Source: Lysobacter sp. KIS68-7
GTDB lineage: Bacteria; Pseudomonadota; Gammaproteobacteria; Xanthomonadales; Xanthomonadaceae
NCBI RefSeq assembly: GCF_021284745.1
Contig: NZ_CP089925.1
Coordinates: 682,001-746,000, forward strand
Reading direction: 5' to 3'
Length of the DNA: 64,000 nt
The first letter of the stretch is position 1. Every line of letters starts with the position of its first letter. The notes beneath the pieces are model-generated. The model made no database searches, had not been told where the DNA came from, and was given only the letters and a program-made list of their open reading frames with translations. The position numbers were made by a program, and so were the translations under genes. Below are positions 41,152-51,052 of the stretch, one piece after another.

Positions 41152-43335
41152 TTACTCCGACCAGTGACCCAGCGTGCGGGAGGCCGGCAGCACCTGCTGC
41201 GAGAGCTGGCGGTCGCCGTTGAGCAGGGTCAGCGCGTCGGAGAGGATCGCGGCCGATTCGCGCAGCAGCGGATCCGGGCGCTGGTCTTCCATCTTCTCGC
41301 GGGCGGCGTCCTTGGCGATGTTGCGCTCGCTCGCCTGCAGGCCGTCGTCGTTGTCTTCCTCGGCGAACGGATCCAGCGGCAGGCCCAGCGCCTTGCGTTC
41401 GGCCTGGCGCGCCTTGCGCTTGGCTTCGAACGTATCGCGCTCGGCGCGGCGATCGTTTTCGTTGAGCGAGACGGACTTCTTGGCCTGCTCCTGGCGGAAC
41501 TGCGCCACGTCCTCGCTCCACCACTGGAATTCCTTGTCCTTCGCCACGCGCGCGGCATGCATCGCATCCAGGCGCGGCAGCAGCGGCGCGAAGTTGCCGT
41601 ACTGCGTGTGCGGGACTGCCGCGATGCGGGTCCACGGCAGCGCGTTGTCGTACGTGCTCTCGCCGAACTCGCTGGCATCGACCGTCACCGGGAAGCGGAT
41701 GTCCGGCACCACGCCCTTGTGCTGCGTGCTGCCGCCGCTGACGCGGAAGAACTGCGCGATGGTCAGCTTCACCTGGCCGAAGCGCGATTCTTCGTTGGCG
41801 GGCCAGCGATCGAGGTCGATCAGGTTCTGCACCGTGCCCTTGCCGAAGGTGGTTTCACCGATGACCAGGCCGCGGCCGTAGTCCTGGATCGCGCCGGCGA
41901 AGATTTCCGACGCCGAAGCGGAGCCGCGGTTGATCAGCACCGCGAACGGGCCGTCCCACGCAACGCCCGACTGGTCGTCGTCTTCCACGCTCACGCGGCC
42001 GCCGGATTCGCGCACCTGCACGACGGGGCCCTGGTCGATGAACAGCCCGGTGAGTTCGACCGCTTCGGTCAGCGAACCGCCGCCGTTGTTGCGCAGGTCG
42101 AGCACGACGCCGTCGACCTTCTGCACCTTGAGCTGCGCGAGCAGGCGCGCGACGTCGCGCGTGGCCGACGCGTAGTCGTTGGCATTCTTCCGGCGGCCTT
42201 CGAAGTCCTGGTAGAACGCGGGCAGCTTGATCACGCCGATCTTCTTCGACGTGCCATCCGTCCCCGGCACCGTGATGGTCTGCGCCTTCGCGGCCTGTTC
42301 TTCCAGGCGCACCTTGTCGCGCGTGAGCACCAGGCGCGAGGGCTTGGCGTCGACGCCGGCTTCGGCGGGCACCACGTCCAGGCGCACGGGCGTGTTCTTC
42401 GGGCCGCGGATCAGTTCGACGACATCATCGATGCGCCAGCCCACCACGTCCTTCATTTCGCCCGAGGTGCCCTGCCCGACCGCGACGATGCGATCGCCGG
42501 GCTTGAGCTTGCCGCTGCGCGCGGCCGGACCACCGGGGACGATCTCGCGGATGACGACCACTTCGTCCTGCTTCTGCAGCACCGCGCCGATGCCCTCCAG
42601 CGAGAGCGACATCGAGAGGTTGAAGTTGGCCGCCGTGCGCGGGGTGAAGTAATCGGTGTGCGGATCGATCGAACCGGCATACGAATTGAGGAAGGTCTGG
42701 AACACGTCCTCGCCGTTGAGGTCGTCCACGCCCTTGGTGAGGTTGGCGTAGCGCTTATCGAGCGTCTTGCGGATTTCGTCGGGCTTCTTGCCGGCGAGCT
42801 TCAGGCGCAGCCAGTCGTTGCGCACCGACTGCGTCCACAGCGAGTCGAGCTGCGCGGCGGTGGCCCACGGCGCCTTCTCGCGATCGTATTGGTAGGACTC
42901 GTGGCCGGAGAAATCGAACTTGTCGTTCTTCAGCGTGGCGCGCGCCATGGCCACGCGTTCGTTCACGCGCTGCTTGTACAGCGCGAACATCGCGTAGGGC
43001 GCATCCATCTCGCCGCTCTTGATCGCGTCGTCGAGCTTGGTGGCGTAGGGCTGGAAGTTCTTGACGTCTTCGGCGGTGAAGAACAGCTTCCCGGGATCGA
43101 GCGCTTCGAGGTAGCGCTTGAAGATGTCCTGCGAGAGCGCGTCGTCGAGCGCGCGCGGGCGGTACGCGTAACGGCTGTCGGAGAGCAGGCCGTACACGAG
43201 CTTCGCGGTGGTCGCTTCGTCGGCGGTCGGGCCGTTCGGCAGCTTGCCGGCGTCGTCGTTGCGCGCCATCAGCGCGATCGGCGCGGCCAGCGCGAAGGCA
43301 AGGGTCATCACAGGCAGGGTGGAGCTGAGCTTCAT
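41152..43335 (-). CDS. prc: Tail-specific (C-terminal processing) protease Prc/Tsp
   Basis: A 727-residue periplasmic S41 protease that trims C-termini and controls peptidoglycan hydrolases and lipoproteins. Sec signal peptide (VMTLAFALAAPIALMA). An N-terminal helical region contains LDPGKLFFTAEDVKNFQPY. The PDZ domain spans EGIGAVLQKQDEVVVIREIV to KPGDRIVAVGQG. The Ser/Lys dyad lies in NRGSASASEIFAGAIQDYG and GETTFGKGTVQ. A C-terminal Glu/Lys-rich tail completes the Tsp layout. The start ATG is at 43335; the frame upstream lacks a signal peptide. It stands alone. Confidence 0.9.
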   Translation of the reverse strand: MKLSSTLPVMTLAFALAAPIALMARNDDAGKLPNGPTADEATTAKLVYGLLSDSRYAYRPRALDDALSQDIFKRYLEALDPGKLFFTAEDVKNFQPYATKLDDAIKSGEMDAPYAMFALYKQRVNERVAMARATLKNDKFDFSGHESYQYDREKAPWATAAQLDSLWTQSVRNDWLRLKLAGKKPDEIRKTLDKRYANLTKGVDDLNGEDVFQTFLNSYAGSIDPHTDYFTPRTAANFNLSMSLSLEGIGAVLQKQDEVVVIREIVPGGPAARSGKLKPGDRIVAVGQGTSGEMKDVVGWRIDDVVELIRGPKNTPVRLDVVPAEAGVDAKPSRLVLTRDKVRLEEQAAKAQTITVPGTDGTSKKIGVIKLPAFYQDFEGRRKNANDYASATRDVARLLAQLKVQKVDGVVLDLRNNGGGSLTEAVELTGLFIDQGPVVQVRESGGRVSVEDDDQSGVAWDGPFAVLINRGSASASEIFAGAIQDYGRGLVIGETTFGKGTVQNLIDLDRWPANEESRFGQVKLTIAQFFRVSGGSTQHKGVVPDIRFPVTVDASEFGESTYDNALPWTRIAAVPHTQYGNFAPLLPRLDAMHAARVAKDKEFQWWSEDVAQFRQEQAKKSVSLNENDRRAERDTFEAKRKARQAERKALGLPLDPFAEEDNDDGLQASERNIAKDAAREKMEDQRPDPLLRESAAILSDALTLLNGDRQLSQQVLPASRTLGHWSE

Positions 43336-43564
43336 GGTCGCTTCCGGGCCCGGTGGGGCGGGCCGAATAGAGGGTGACGCGGGGATTGCAGGGTCAGGTT
43401 GCTTCCGACCCAGACGCTCCGACAGTGCCGAAAGTTTCGGTCCGTGGGAAGGCGCCGAAGGTGATTTGTGAGTGCTGCGACGGAAATCCAAGTGAAGACG
43501 CCCGACGCGGTTCAGCCCCGCGTGCGGATGTCCCGGCTTTTACGATTCCCTAATGCCGCAGGTG

Positions 43565-44572
43565 TCAGGCGGCGACGAAACCGGCTTCGGCCGCCTGGCG
43601 GTCGGCGTGGTACGACGAACGCACCAGCGGACCCGAGGCGACGTGCGTGAAGCCCAGCGCCATGCCGAAGGTTTCCAGTTCGGCGAACTCGTCCGGCGTC
43701 CAGTAGCGCAGCACGGGATGGTGGTGCGCGCTCGGCTGCAGGTACTGGCCGATGGTGACCATGTCCACGTCGTGCGCGCGCAGGTCGCGCAGGGTCGCCT
43801 GCACCTGCTCCATGGTCTCGCCCAGGCCCAGCATGATGCCGGACTTGGTCGCGACCTCCGGGTGCTGCGCCTTGAACTTCTTCAGCAGCGTCAGCGACCA
43901 CTGGTAGTCGGCGCCCGGGCGGACGTTCGGATAAAGATCAGGCACCGTTTCGACGTTGTGGTTGAACACATCCGGCGGGTTGGTGGCCAGGATCTCCAGC
44001 GCGCGGTCCATGCGGCCCTTGCCGCGGAAGTCGGGCGTGAGGATTTCGATCTTCGTGCGCGGGCTGTGCGTGCGCACTTCGGTGATGCAGTCGACGAAGT
44101 GCTGGGCGCCGCCGTCGCGCAGGTCGTCGCGGTCCACCGAGGTGATCACGACGTACTTCAGGCCCATGTCGGCGATGGTGGTCGCCAGGTGGATCGGCTC
44201 GGACGGATCCGGCGGCTTCGGGCGGCCGTGGGCGACGTCGCAGAACGAGCAGCGGCGCGTGCACACCTCGCCGAGGATCATGAAGGTCGCGGTGCCGTGG
44301 CTGAAGCACTCGTGGATGTTCGGGCAGCTCGCTTCCTCGCACACCGTGACGAGGCGGTTCTCGCGCAGCTTGGCCTTGAGCTGCTGCACCGAATTGCCCG
44401 ACGGGATGCGCACGCGGATCCAGGACGGCTTGCGCAACACCGGCGCGTCGGCGAACTGCACCGGCGAACGCGCGATCTTGTCGCCCGCGAGCTGCTTCTC
44501 GCCCGGGGTGAGGGACGATGCGCCGTCGCCGACGATGGTCAGCGGGATGGCCTTGGTGTTGGATTCGCTCAT
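43565..44572 (-). CDS. lipA: Lipoyl synthase
   Basis: A 335-residue radical-SAM enzyme that inserts two sulfurs into octanoyl-protein to make lipoyl groups. The auxiliary cluster cysteines are Cys78, Cys83 and Cys89 in [12 protein letters not shown]. The radical-SAM cluster cysteines are Cys104, Cys108 and Cys111 in CTRRCSFCD. The SAM motif PDFRG follows. The gene overlaps lipB by 4 bases (ATGA). lipB hands octanoyl to carrier domains, which LipA then sulfurates. Confidence 0.97.
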   Translation of the reverse strand: MSESNTKAIPLTIVGDGASSLTPGEKQLAGDKIARSPVQFADAPVLRKPSWIRVRIPSGNSVQQLKAKLRENRLVTVCEEASCPNIHECFSHGTATFMILGEVCTRRCSFCDVAHGRPKPPDPSEPIHLATTIADMGLKYVVITSVDRDDLRDGGAQHFVDCITEVRTHSPRTKIEILTPDFRGKGRMDRALEILATNPPDVFNHNVETVPDLYPNVRPGADYQWSLTLLKKFKAQHPEVATKSGIMLGLGETMEQVQATLRDLRAHDVDMVTIGQYLQPSAHHHPVLRYWTPDEFAELETFGMALGFTHVASGPLVRSSYHADRQAAEAGFVAA

Positions 44573-45264
44573 GGGACCGTGGGGGCGGCGGGCTTAAGGC
44601 TGAGGCCGAATTGTACGGCGAGGTGGTCGAGCAACTGCGGTTTCACCGCGTCGAGGCTCGAGGGGCCGCCAAGATCGTTCATCGAGGTCACTTCGAGCCC
44701 CGCATAGCCGCACGGGTTGATGCGGCGGAAGGGTTCCAGGTCCATCGCGATGTTGAAGGCCAGCCCGTGGAAGGTGCAGCCGCGGCGGACGCGGATGCCC
44801 AGGGCGGCGACCTTGGCCCCGTTCACGTAGACGCCGGGGGCGCCTTCACGCCGGGCGGCGCCGATGTTCCAGTCGCCCAGGGTGTCGATGACGGCCTGTT
44901 CGATGCGGTCCACGTATTCGCGCACGCCCACCTTCAGCCGCTTCAGGTCGAGCAGCGGGTAGGCCACGATCTGGCCGGGGCCGTGGTAGGTCACCTGGCC
45001 GCCGCGATCGACGTGGATGACCGGAATGTCGCCGGGCATCAGGACGTGCTCGGGCTTGCCGGCCTGGCCGAGGGTGAACACGGGGTCGTGTTCCACCAGC
45101 CAGATCTCGTCGGGCGTGTCGTCGGTGCGCGCGTCCGTGAAAGCCTGCATCGCGCGCCAGACGGGCTCGTAGGCCATGCGGCCCAGGTCGCGCACGAAGG
45201 CCTCGCGCAACGTACGCGCCGGTACGTTCTCGACCGAGCCAGCTTGCGGCGCGGCGACGCTCAC
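44569..45264 (-). CDS. lipB: Octanoyltransferase
   Basis: A 231-residue enzyme that moves octanoyl from acyl carrier protein to lipoyl domains. [19 protein letters not shown] and [20 protein letters not shown] are typical, and the acyl-bearing Cys is in [15 protein letters not shown] start at the GTG at 45264, which overlaps the DUF493 stop (GTGA). The longer frame up to 45387 is DUF493 read in another frame. It lies between DUF493 and lipA in the standard order. Confidence 0.95.
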   Translation of the reverse strand: MSVAAPQAGSVENVPARTLREAFVRDLGRMAYEPVWRAMQAFTDARTDDTPDEIWLVEHDPVFTLGQAGKPEHVLMPGDIPVIHVDRGGQVTYHGPGQIVAYPLLDLKRLKVGVREYVDRIEQAVIDTLGDWNIGAARREGAPGVYVNGAKVAALGIRVRRGCTFHGLAFNIAMDLEPFRRINPCGYAGLEVTSMNDLGGPSSLDAVKPQLLDHLAVQFGLSLKPAAPTVP

Positions 45265-45539
45265 AGCGTCCACTTCACCTCGGGATGCGCACGCAGCGCC
45301 GCGTGGGCGGCGTCGTACTGCTCGCGCGAAGCGGCGCGGAAGGCGATGCGCACGGACACGTATTTTCCGTTGGAAGAGTGCTTCCAATTGACGGTTTCGT
45401 GCAGCACGTCGATGCCGGCGTCCATCAGCAGCTTCGGCAGCGCGACCTGCAGGTCCGCGTCCGCCGAGCCCATCGCCGAGAGCTCGAAGGTGCCCGGGAA
45501 CTGGAAGCCGTGGTCGGGGTTGTCGGACTTGATCTCCAT
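45261..45539 (-). CDS. ybeD: YbeD-type (DUF493) protein
   Basis: A 92-residue ACT-like protein of the DUF493/YbeD family. [20 protein letters not shown] opens it and [20 protein letters not shown] fills the second half. These conserved proteins sit between dacA/C and lipB in many gammaproteobacteria; function is not settled. Here the dacC side is replaced by the adhesin/RHS block. Start ATG at 45539, divergent from the CadC-like regulator gene. Confidence 0.9.
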   Translation of the reverse strand: MEIKSDNPDHGFQFPGTFELSAMGSADADLQVALPKLLMDAGIDVLHETVNWKHSSNGKYVSVRIAFRAASREQYDAAHAALRAHPEVKWTL

Positions 45540-45672
45540 CGTCGGGCCATTATGGGACCGGGGGTGGGGGAACCCAACCCGGGCCTCGTTTAATTATTTC
45601 GCGGGCCTTTCGCGCTGGCTCGGCCGTATGATCGGTCGCCTGCGCATGCCCCCCGTGCGCTGGTGGTGCCCG

Positions 45673-48096
45673 ATGTCCAGCCCCGACCTGCCCTGCGCAC
45701 GCTACCGCTTCGGCACGCGCGTGCTCGATCCCGCGCGACGCGAACTGCTCTGCGACGGCGTGCCGCAGCCGCTGCCTGCGCGCACGTTCGAATGCCTGCA
45801 TTACCTGATCGCCCATCGCGACCGCGCGGTCGGGCGCGACGAACTGGTGCGCGCGGTGTTCGGCCGTCGCGCCGTGTCGGATGCGCAGCTTGCGCAGATC
45901 GTGTTGCGCGCGCGCCGCGCGATCGGCGACGACGGACAGGAGCAGCGCGCGATCCGCACCGTGCCGCGTTTTGGTTTTCGTTGGGCGGCGGATGTCGAAG
46001 TCCTCGAGGCGACGCCGCCACAAGCCTGGGTGTTGGACATGGAAGCGCCAGCATCGGCGGACGCCGACATGGTCGACGTTCCCTTCGCCCTCCCCGACCC
46101 GCTCGCGCCCGCCGCCAACGACGACGACAAGCCCGTCGTCGACAAAGCCGTCGCGCCCACGCCGCGCCGCTCCCGCGCATGGTTGCTGGCCGTCGCCTGC
46201 ACCGCGCTCGCCGCACTCATCGTCGGCTTCATGTTCTGGCCCGGTCGCACGCCCGCGCCGGTCGCCCTCGCACACAACGCGCCGCCGCACGCCATCATCG
46301 TGCTGCCGATGCAGGTCGATGGCGAAGCCACGGCTTCCTGGGCACGCCTGGGCATGATGGATTTCATCGTCGATCGCCTGCGACGCGCGAACCAACCGGT
46401 GTGGTCGAGCGAAGCCACGCTCGCCCTGCTGCGCGTGCGCGACCGCACGGTGGATCCGCAACGCGTGCGCCACGACACGCAGGCCAACTGGATCGTCGAA
46501 AGCCGCGCGCGCAACGTGCAGGATCGCTGGGACGTCACGATGGCGGCGACCGACGCCAACGGCCGCATCCGCCACGGATCGGCGCAGCACGCGGACCTCG
46601 TTGCCGCCACGCGCCAGGCGTCCGATCGCCTGCTTGCGGGCATCGGTGCTGCATCGCCCGTGCTCGCTTCCGATGCACCCGGGCTCGACGAACGCCTGCA
46701 GCGTGCGCAGTCGGCGCTGCTCGCCAATGATCCGGACGCCGCGCTTGCGCTCCTGCTCGGCGCCACGCCGGCGGAGCAGAAGATGCCGCTGTGGCAGTTC
46801 CGCGCCGCCCAGGTGGATCTCGCCGACGGTCGCTTCACCGGCGGGCTGGGACGCATCGCGCGCTTGCTGCACGGCGATGCGTTGCGCGGCGACGCGCCCT
46901 TGCGCAGCCAGGCTTACGCGCTGCAGGGCATGTTGCTGGTGCGGCTGGACCGGTTCGCCGAAGCAGAACGCAGCTACGAACAGGCCATCGACCTGCTGGG
47001 CGCCACCACCGATGCCAGCAGCCTCGGCCGCGCGCTGATCGGACGCGGCGCCGCGCGCATGGCGCAGGGCCGCTTCGACGACGCCCTCGCCGACCTCGGC
47101 CGCGCCCGCATCCAACTCACGCGCGCGGGCGATCGCCTGTCCGTGGCCAAGGTCGACGGCAACCTCGGCATCCTCGAAATGCAGCGCGACCATCCGCAGC
47201 AGGCGGTGCACGCCTTCGAGAAAGCCGAGCGCGATTTCCAGGCGATGGGTGCCACGCTCGAACTCGCCGGCGTGCGGAACATGTTGATGACGCTGCACCT
47301 GCAACTGCTCGAACCCGACCAGGCGCTCGCCGTGTCCGACCGCGCCTGGGCGGCGCGCGATCGCCTGCACGACCCGACGGTGCTCGGCCACTTGCACCTG
47401 GGGCGCGCGGAAGTCCTGTTGAACGTCGGCCGCCTGCGCGAGGCGCGCGCCTTGCTCGCCCTGCCCGACGGCCTGCTCGCCGCCCCCGGCGACGCCGATC
47501 GACTTCATTACGTGCAGGTCGAACTCGCGCGCCAGTCGGGCGACTGGATCGAAACCGCGCGCCTGGCCTCCGCCGCCCTCATGGATTGGCCCGGCGATCG
47601 CAATCCGCGCCTGCGCGCGTTCGTCGCCCTGCGCCTCCACGAAGCCGCCCTCGCCGGCCACCTCCCCGCGCCGGGCAACGAAGCCGCGCTCTCCGGCGAT
47701 CCCCTCATCGAAAAGCTCGGCGCCGCGTTGCGCAGCCAGCGCGCGGGTCATCCCGAGGCCGCCGACGCGCACTACCGCGACGCCCTCGCGCTGGCCGAGG
47801 AAGGCGGCGTTCCGGGGTTCATCGCCAACACGGTGATCGCGCGTGCGCACTGGCTGATGGAAGCCGGACGACTCGACGAAGCCGCCGCGTCCATCGGCCG
47901 CGTCGCCCCCTGGGCCGAACAGGATTTCGAACTCGCCCTGCTGCAGGTCGAGTTGTACGGCCGCTTGCACCAGGCGCGCGCGTGGCAGGCCGCGCTCGAA
48001 CAGGCCCGCCGACTCGCCGGCGAACGCCCGATTCCCTCCGGATTGCTCGCGCTCGCAAGCGGCGACACCTTCACTCGTGCGGCCGCAAGCCGTTGA
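45673..48096 (+). CDS. Membrane-anchored winged-helix regulator with TPR domain (CadC-like)
   Basis: An 807-residue one-component regulator. The first 100 residues are an OmpR-type winged helix (RTFECLHYLIAHRDRAVGRD, DAQLAQIVLRARRAIG and RTVPRFGFRW). One membrane helix follows a polar linker (WLLAVACTALAALIVGFMFW). The long periplasmic part is TPR-like, with repeated AEALLNVGRLREAR-type helices. I start at the ATG at 45673; ATGs at 45628 and 45646 are possible. It is followed by the trimeric adhesin gene and probably controls the surface block. The stimulus is unknown. Confidence 0.82.
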   Translation: MSSPDLPCARYRFGTRVLDPARRELLCDGVPQPLPARTFECLHYLIAHRDRAVGRDELVRAVFGRRAVSDAQLAQIVLRARRAIGDDGQEQRAIRTVPRFGFRWAADVEVLEATPPQAWVLDMEAPASADADMVDVPFALPDPLAPAANDDDKPVVDKAVAPTPRRSRAWLLAVACTALAALIVGFMFWPGRTPAPVALAHNAPPHAIIVLPMQVDGEATASWARLGMMDFIVDRLRRANQPVWSSEATLALLRVRDRTVDPQRVRHDTQANWIVESRARNVQDRWDVTMAATDANGRIRHGSAQHADLVAATRQASDRLLAGIGAASPVLASDAPGLDERLQRAQSALLANDPDAALALLLGATPAEQKMPLWQFRAAQVDLADGRFTGGLGRIARLLHGDALRGDAPLRSQAYALQGMLLVRLDRFAEAERSYEQAIDLLGATTDASSLGRALIGRGAARMAQGRFDDALADLGRARIQLTRAGDRLSVAKVDGNLGILEMQRDHPQQAVHAFEKAERDFQAMGATLELAGVRNMLMTLHLQLLEPDQALAVSDRAWAARDRLHDPTVLGHLHLGRAEVLLNVGRLREARALLALPDGLLAAPGDADRLHYVQVELARQSGDWIETARLASAALMDWPGDRNPRLRAFVALRLHEAALAGHLPAPGNEAALSGDPLIEKLGAALRSQRAGHPEAADAHYRDALALAEEGGVPGFIANTVIARAHWLMEAGRLDEAAASIGRVAPWAEQDFELALLQVELYGRLHQARAWQAALEQARRLAGERPIPSGLLALASGDTFTRAAASR

Positions 48097-48236
48097 TGTA
48101 GCGCAAGAACAGCGCCGATAAACAAATCGTCAAGCGTTTGGAATGGCTTTGCGGACGCCGCATGCAAGCGTCGCCGGCCCTTCGACGCAAAGCGCTTAGT
48201 CCCCGCCTGCGTCGTCACTTCCGGAGACCGACGCAG

Positions 48237-50987
48237 ATGACACGCAACAAGCTGTACACCGCAATGCTGTTGTTGTTGGCCCCGCCCGCTGTGTTCGCGC
48301 AGCAGGCCGCCGAAACGCAAGCTTCCGCCGCCGAGCCCGCGGCCACCACGCAATCCAACGACACGTGCCGCGTCGTCGAGTCGGCGACGCCCGACGAGAA
48401 GGGCGTGTACCGCGCCGTCCTTGAATGCGTGCGTCCCGCCACCGCGACGACGGCGGCCACGACGCTCGTCGTGCAGCCGGCCGCCGCCGTCCCGACCGCA
48501 GGCGGTGCGCCCGCGGATACCGATGGCATCGCGTACTTCTCTTCCAACGGCCTGGGTCGCGACGATGCCGTGGCCGGCAATTCTTCCGTCGCCGCGGGCC
48601 CTTCGGCCTCCGCGATGGGCAACGAATCCGTCGCCTTCGGCTGGATGGCCAATGCGAACGGTGAATGGGGCATCGCGATCGGCCGCCAGTCGTACGCGGG
48701 CAACTTCCGCGACATCGCGATCGGCGCGATGGCGATCGCGTCCGGCAACGGGTCGATCGCCATCGGTGGTCCGCAGGATTGGATCGCCGGCTGGCACAAG
48801 ACCGAAGCGACCGGCGCGGCCGCGACCGCCGTCGGTACGGCTTCGCTCGCGCGCGGCAACTTCAGCTCGGCGTTCGGCATGGGCGCGGCCGCTTACGGCG
48901 ACGACTCGACGGCCATGGGCGAAAACGCCGTCTCGCGCGGCGAAGCGAGCCTGGCGGTGGGCCTGGCCGCGCAATCGAACGGCTATGCGAGCGTGGCCAC
49001 CGGCGTCGGCGCATACGCCGGCGGCGAAAGCGCGGCGGCGTTCGGCTCCTTCAGTGCCGCGATGGGCAACAACACGACGGCGATGGGCAACAGTGCCTAC
49101 GCGAACTGGGATTACGCCACGGCGGTCGGCGCCTTCGCGGTCGCCGATGGCTACGCGTCCACGTCCCTCGGCGTCGGCGCGATCGCCTCGCGTGCAAACA
49201 GCACGGTGCTCGGTGGTGCCTACTTCGTGGGTGCGAGCGACGATGGTTCGGTGTGGAGCGGCGACCTCATCCGCTCGCTCGCCGACGGCCAGGGCGCGAC
49301 CGCGGTCGGCGCCGGCGCGCAGGCGATGGCGGACAACACGATCGCCATGGGCACGCTGAGCCAGGCGATCGGCGTGGACAGCGTGGCGCTCGGTTCGATG
49401 GCGCTCGCCGAGAGCGATTACTCGACGGCGACCGGCAACTACAGCAGCGCGCTGGGCACGGGGTCTTCCGCGTTCGGCAACGGTGCGCTGGCGCGCGGCG
49501 AATACAGCACGGCCAACGGCTTCAATGCGACCGCCATCGGCGACGACAGCGTCGCGCTCGGCGACAGCAGCGATGCCGAAGGCGCGGGCAGCGTGGCGGT
49601 CGGCGCCACGGCGATCGCGAATGCCGACAACTCGGTCGCGCTGGGCGCGGGCTCGGTCGCCGATCGTGCGAACTCGGTGTCGATCGGCGCCGTGGGTGCG
49701 GAACGCCAGCTCGTCAACGTGGCCGATGGCACCGAGGACTTCGATGCGGTCAACGTGCGCCAGCTGCGCGCGGCGGGCCTGGTCGACGCCTCGGGCAACG
49801 CGATGCACGCGGTGATCTACGACTCGCTGGCCATGGATACGGTCAGCTTCGGTGGCGCGGGCGGCACGACGCTCACCAACATCGCCGACGGCGCGATCGG
49901 TGCCGGCAGCATGGACGCGATCAACGGCGCGCAGATGTATGCCTTCAGCGGCAGCTTCGTGAATGCGATCGGGGGCGGCGCGATGGTCGACGCCTACGGC
50001 GGCATCGTCGGTCCGACGTTCAATGTCATGGGCGGCAGCTTCGGCAATGTCGGCGCAGCGCTGGATGCGCTGAACCAGGGCATCGCCGCGCTCGATACGC
50101 GCGTCACGGCGATCGAGGGCAACGGTCCGGTGGGCGGCGGCACGGGTTCGGGCGATGGTCGCGTCGACACCGCCGGCGGCACGCCGGGCACGGACGATGC
50201 GCATGCCGATGGCACGGGCGCCGTCGCGATCGGTTCGAACGCGAATGCCGGCGGCAACGGTGGCGTGGCGATCGGCTCCGATGCGTATGCGGCCGGTGCG
50301 AACGACACGGCCATCGGTGGCAACGCGCAGGTGAACGCCGACGGCAGCACCGCGATCGGCGCCAACAGCGTGATCGCCGCGACCGCGGCGAACGCCGTCG
50401 CCCTCGGCGAAGGCACTTCCGTGCAGGCTGCGGGTGGCACGGCCATCGGCCAGGGTTCGAGCGTGACGGCGAATGCGACGAACTCGGTCGCGCTCGGCCA
50501 GGGCTCGGTGGCCGATCGTGCGAACACGGTGTCGATGGGCTCGCAGGGCCACGAACGCCAGGTCACCAACGTCGCCGCGGGCACCGCCGACACCGACGCG
50601 GCCAACGTCGCGCAGGTCAACGCGGGCGATGCGCAGACGCTGGCCAACGCGAACGCCTACACCGATGCGCGCTTCGACGATCTCGTCGCCGCACCGTTGG
50701 CCGCAGTCGACGATCTGCGGAGCGAAACGAACCGTCGCTTCGACGAGACCGACAAGCGCATCGACCAGATGGGCGCGATGAACGCCGCGATGTTGAACAT
50801 GGCCACGAGCGCCGCGGGCGTGCGCACGCAGAACCGCTTCGGCGTCGGCGTGGGCACCAGCGGTGGCGAACAGGCGCTGTCGATCGGCTACCAGCGTGCG
50901 GTCAGCGACAAGCTGACGATCACGTTCGGCGGCGCGTTCAGCAGCGACGACGCCTCGGCCGGCGCGGGTATCGGCTTCGGCTGGTAA
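48237..50987 (+). CDS. YadA-type trimeric autotransporter adhesin
   Basis: A 916-residue trimeric autotransporter for surface attachment or aggregation. Signal peptide to about residue 22. The head (about 95-490) consists of left-handed parallel beta-roll repeats of about 14 residues with SxAxG units (SVALGAGSVADRANSVSIGA). A stalk/insert motif RQLVNVADGTEDFDAVNVRQ lies near 490-510, a second head follows, and a second RQVTNVAAGTADTDAANVAQ lies near 772-792. The C-terminal 12-strand anchor (ALSIGYQRAVSDKLTITFGG) ends GFGW with an aromatic. The ATG at 48237 starts the signal peptide. It lies between a CadC-like regulator and a S8 protease gene. Confidence 0.9.
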   Translation: MTRNKLYTAMLLLLAPPAVFAQQAAETQASAAEPAATTQSNDTCRVVESATPDEKGVYRAVLECVRPATATTAATTLVVQPAAAVPTAGGAPADTDGIAYFSSNGLGRDDAVAGNSSVAAGPSASAMGNESVAFGWMANANGEWGIAIGRQSYAGNFRDIAIGAMAIASGNGSIAIGGPQDWIAGWHKTEATGAAATAVGTASLARGNFSSAFGMGAAAYGDDSTAMGENAVSRGEASLAVGLAAQSNGYASVATGVGAYAGGESAAAFGSFSAAMGNNTTAMGNSAYANWDYATAVGAFAVADGYASTSLGVGAIASRANSTVLGGAYFVGASDDGSVWSGDLIRSLADGQGATAVGAGAQAMADNTIAMGTLSQAIGVDSVALGSMALAESDYSTATGNYSSALGTGSSAFGNGALARGEYSTANGFNATAIGDDSVALGDSSDAEGAGSVAVGATAIANADNSVALGAGSVADRANSVSIGAVGAERQLVNVADGTEDFDAVNVRQLRAAGLVDASGNAMHAVIYDSLAMDTVSFGGAGGTTLTNIADGAIGAGSMDAINGAQMYAFSGSFVNAIGGGAMVDAYGGIVGPTFNVMGGSFGNVGAALDALNQGIAALDTRVTAIEGNGPVGGGTGSGDGRVDTAGGTPGTDDAHADGTGAVAIGSNANAGGNGGVAIGSDAYAAGANDTAIGGNAQVNADGSTAIGANSVIAATAANAVALGEGTSVQAAGGTAIGQGSSVTANATNSVALGQGSVADRANTVSMGSQGHERQVTNVAAGTADTDAANVAQVNAGDAQTLANANAYTDARFDDLVAAPLAAVDDLRSETNRRFDETDKRIDQMGAMNAAMLNMATSAAGVRTQNRFGVGVGTSGGEQALSIGYQRAVSDKLTITFGGAFSSDDASAGAGIGFGW

Positions 50988-51052
50988 CGCGCACCCCGGC
51001 CCGCCGCGCGCGGGCCGGGCTCTTCCTTGCATCCCGAATTCCCGGAGCTTCC

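Noticed and set aside
44518-45672. N-terminal extension of the regulator frame to 1192 residues
   Set aside because: It runs antisense to lipB and DUF493 and has no domain; the winged helix begins after 45673.
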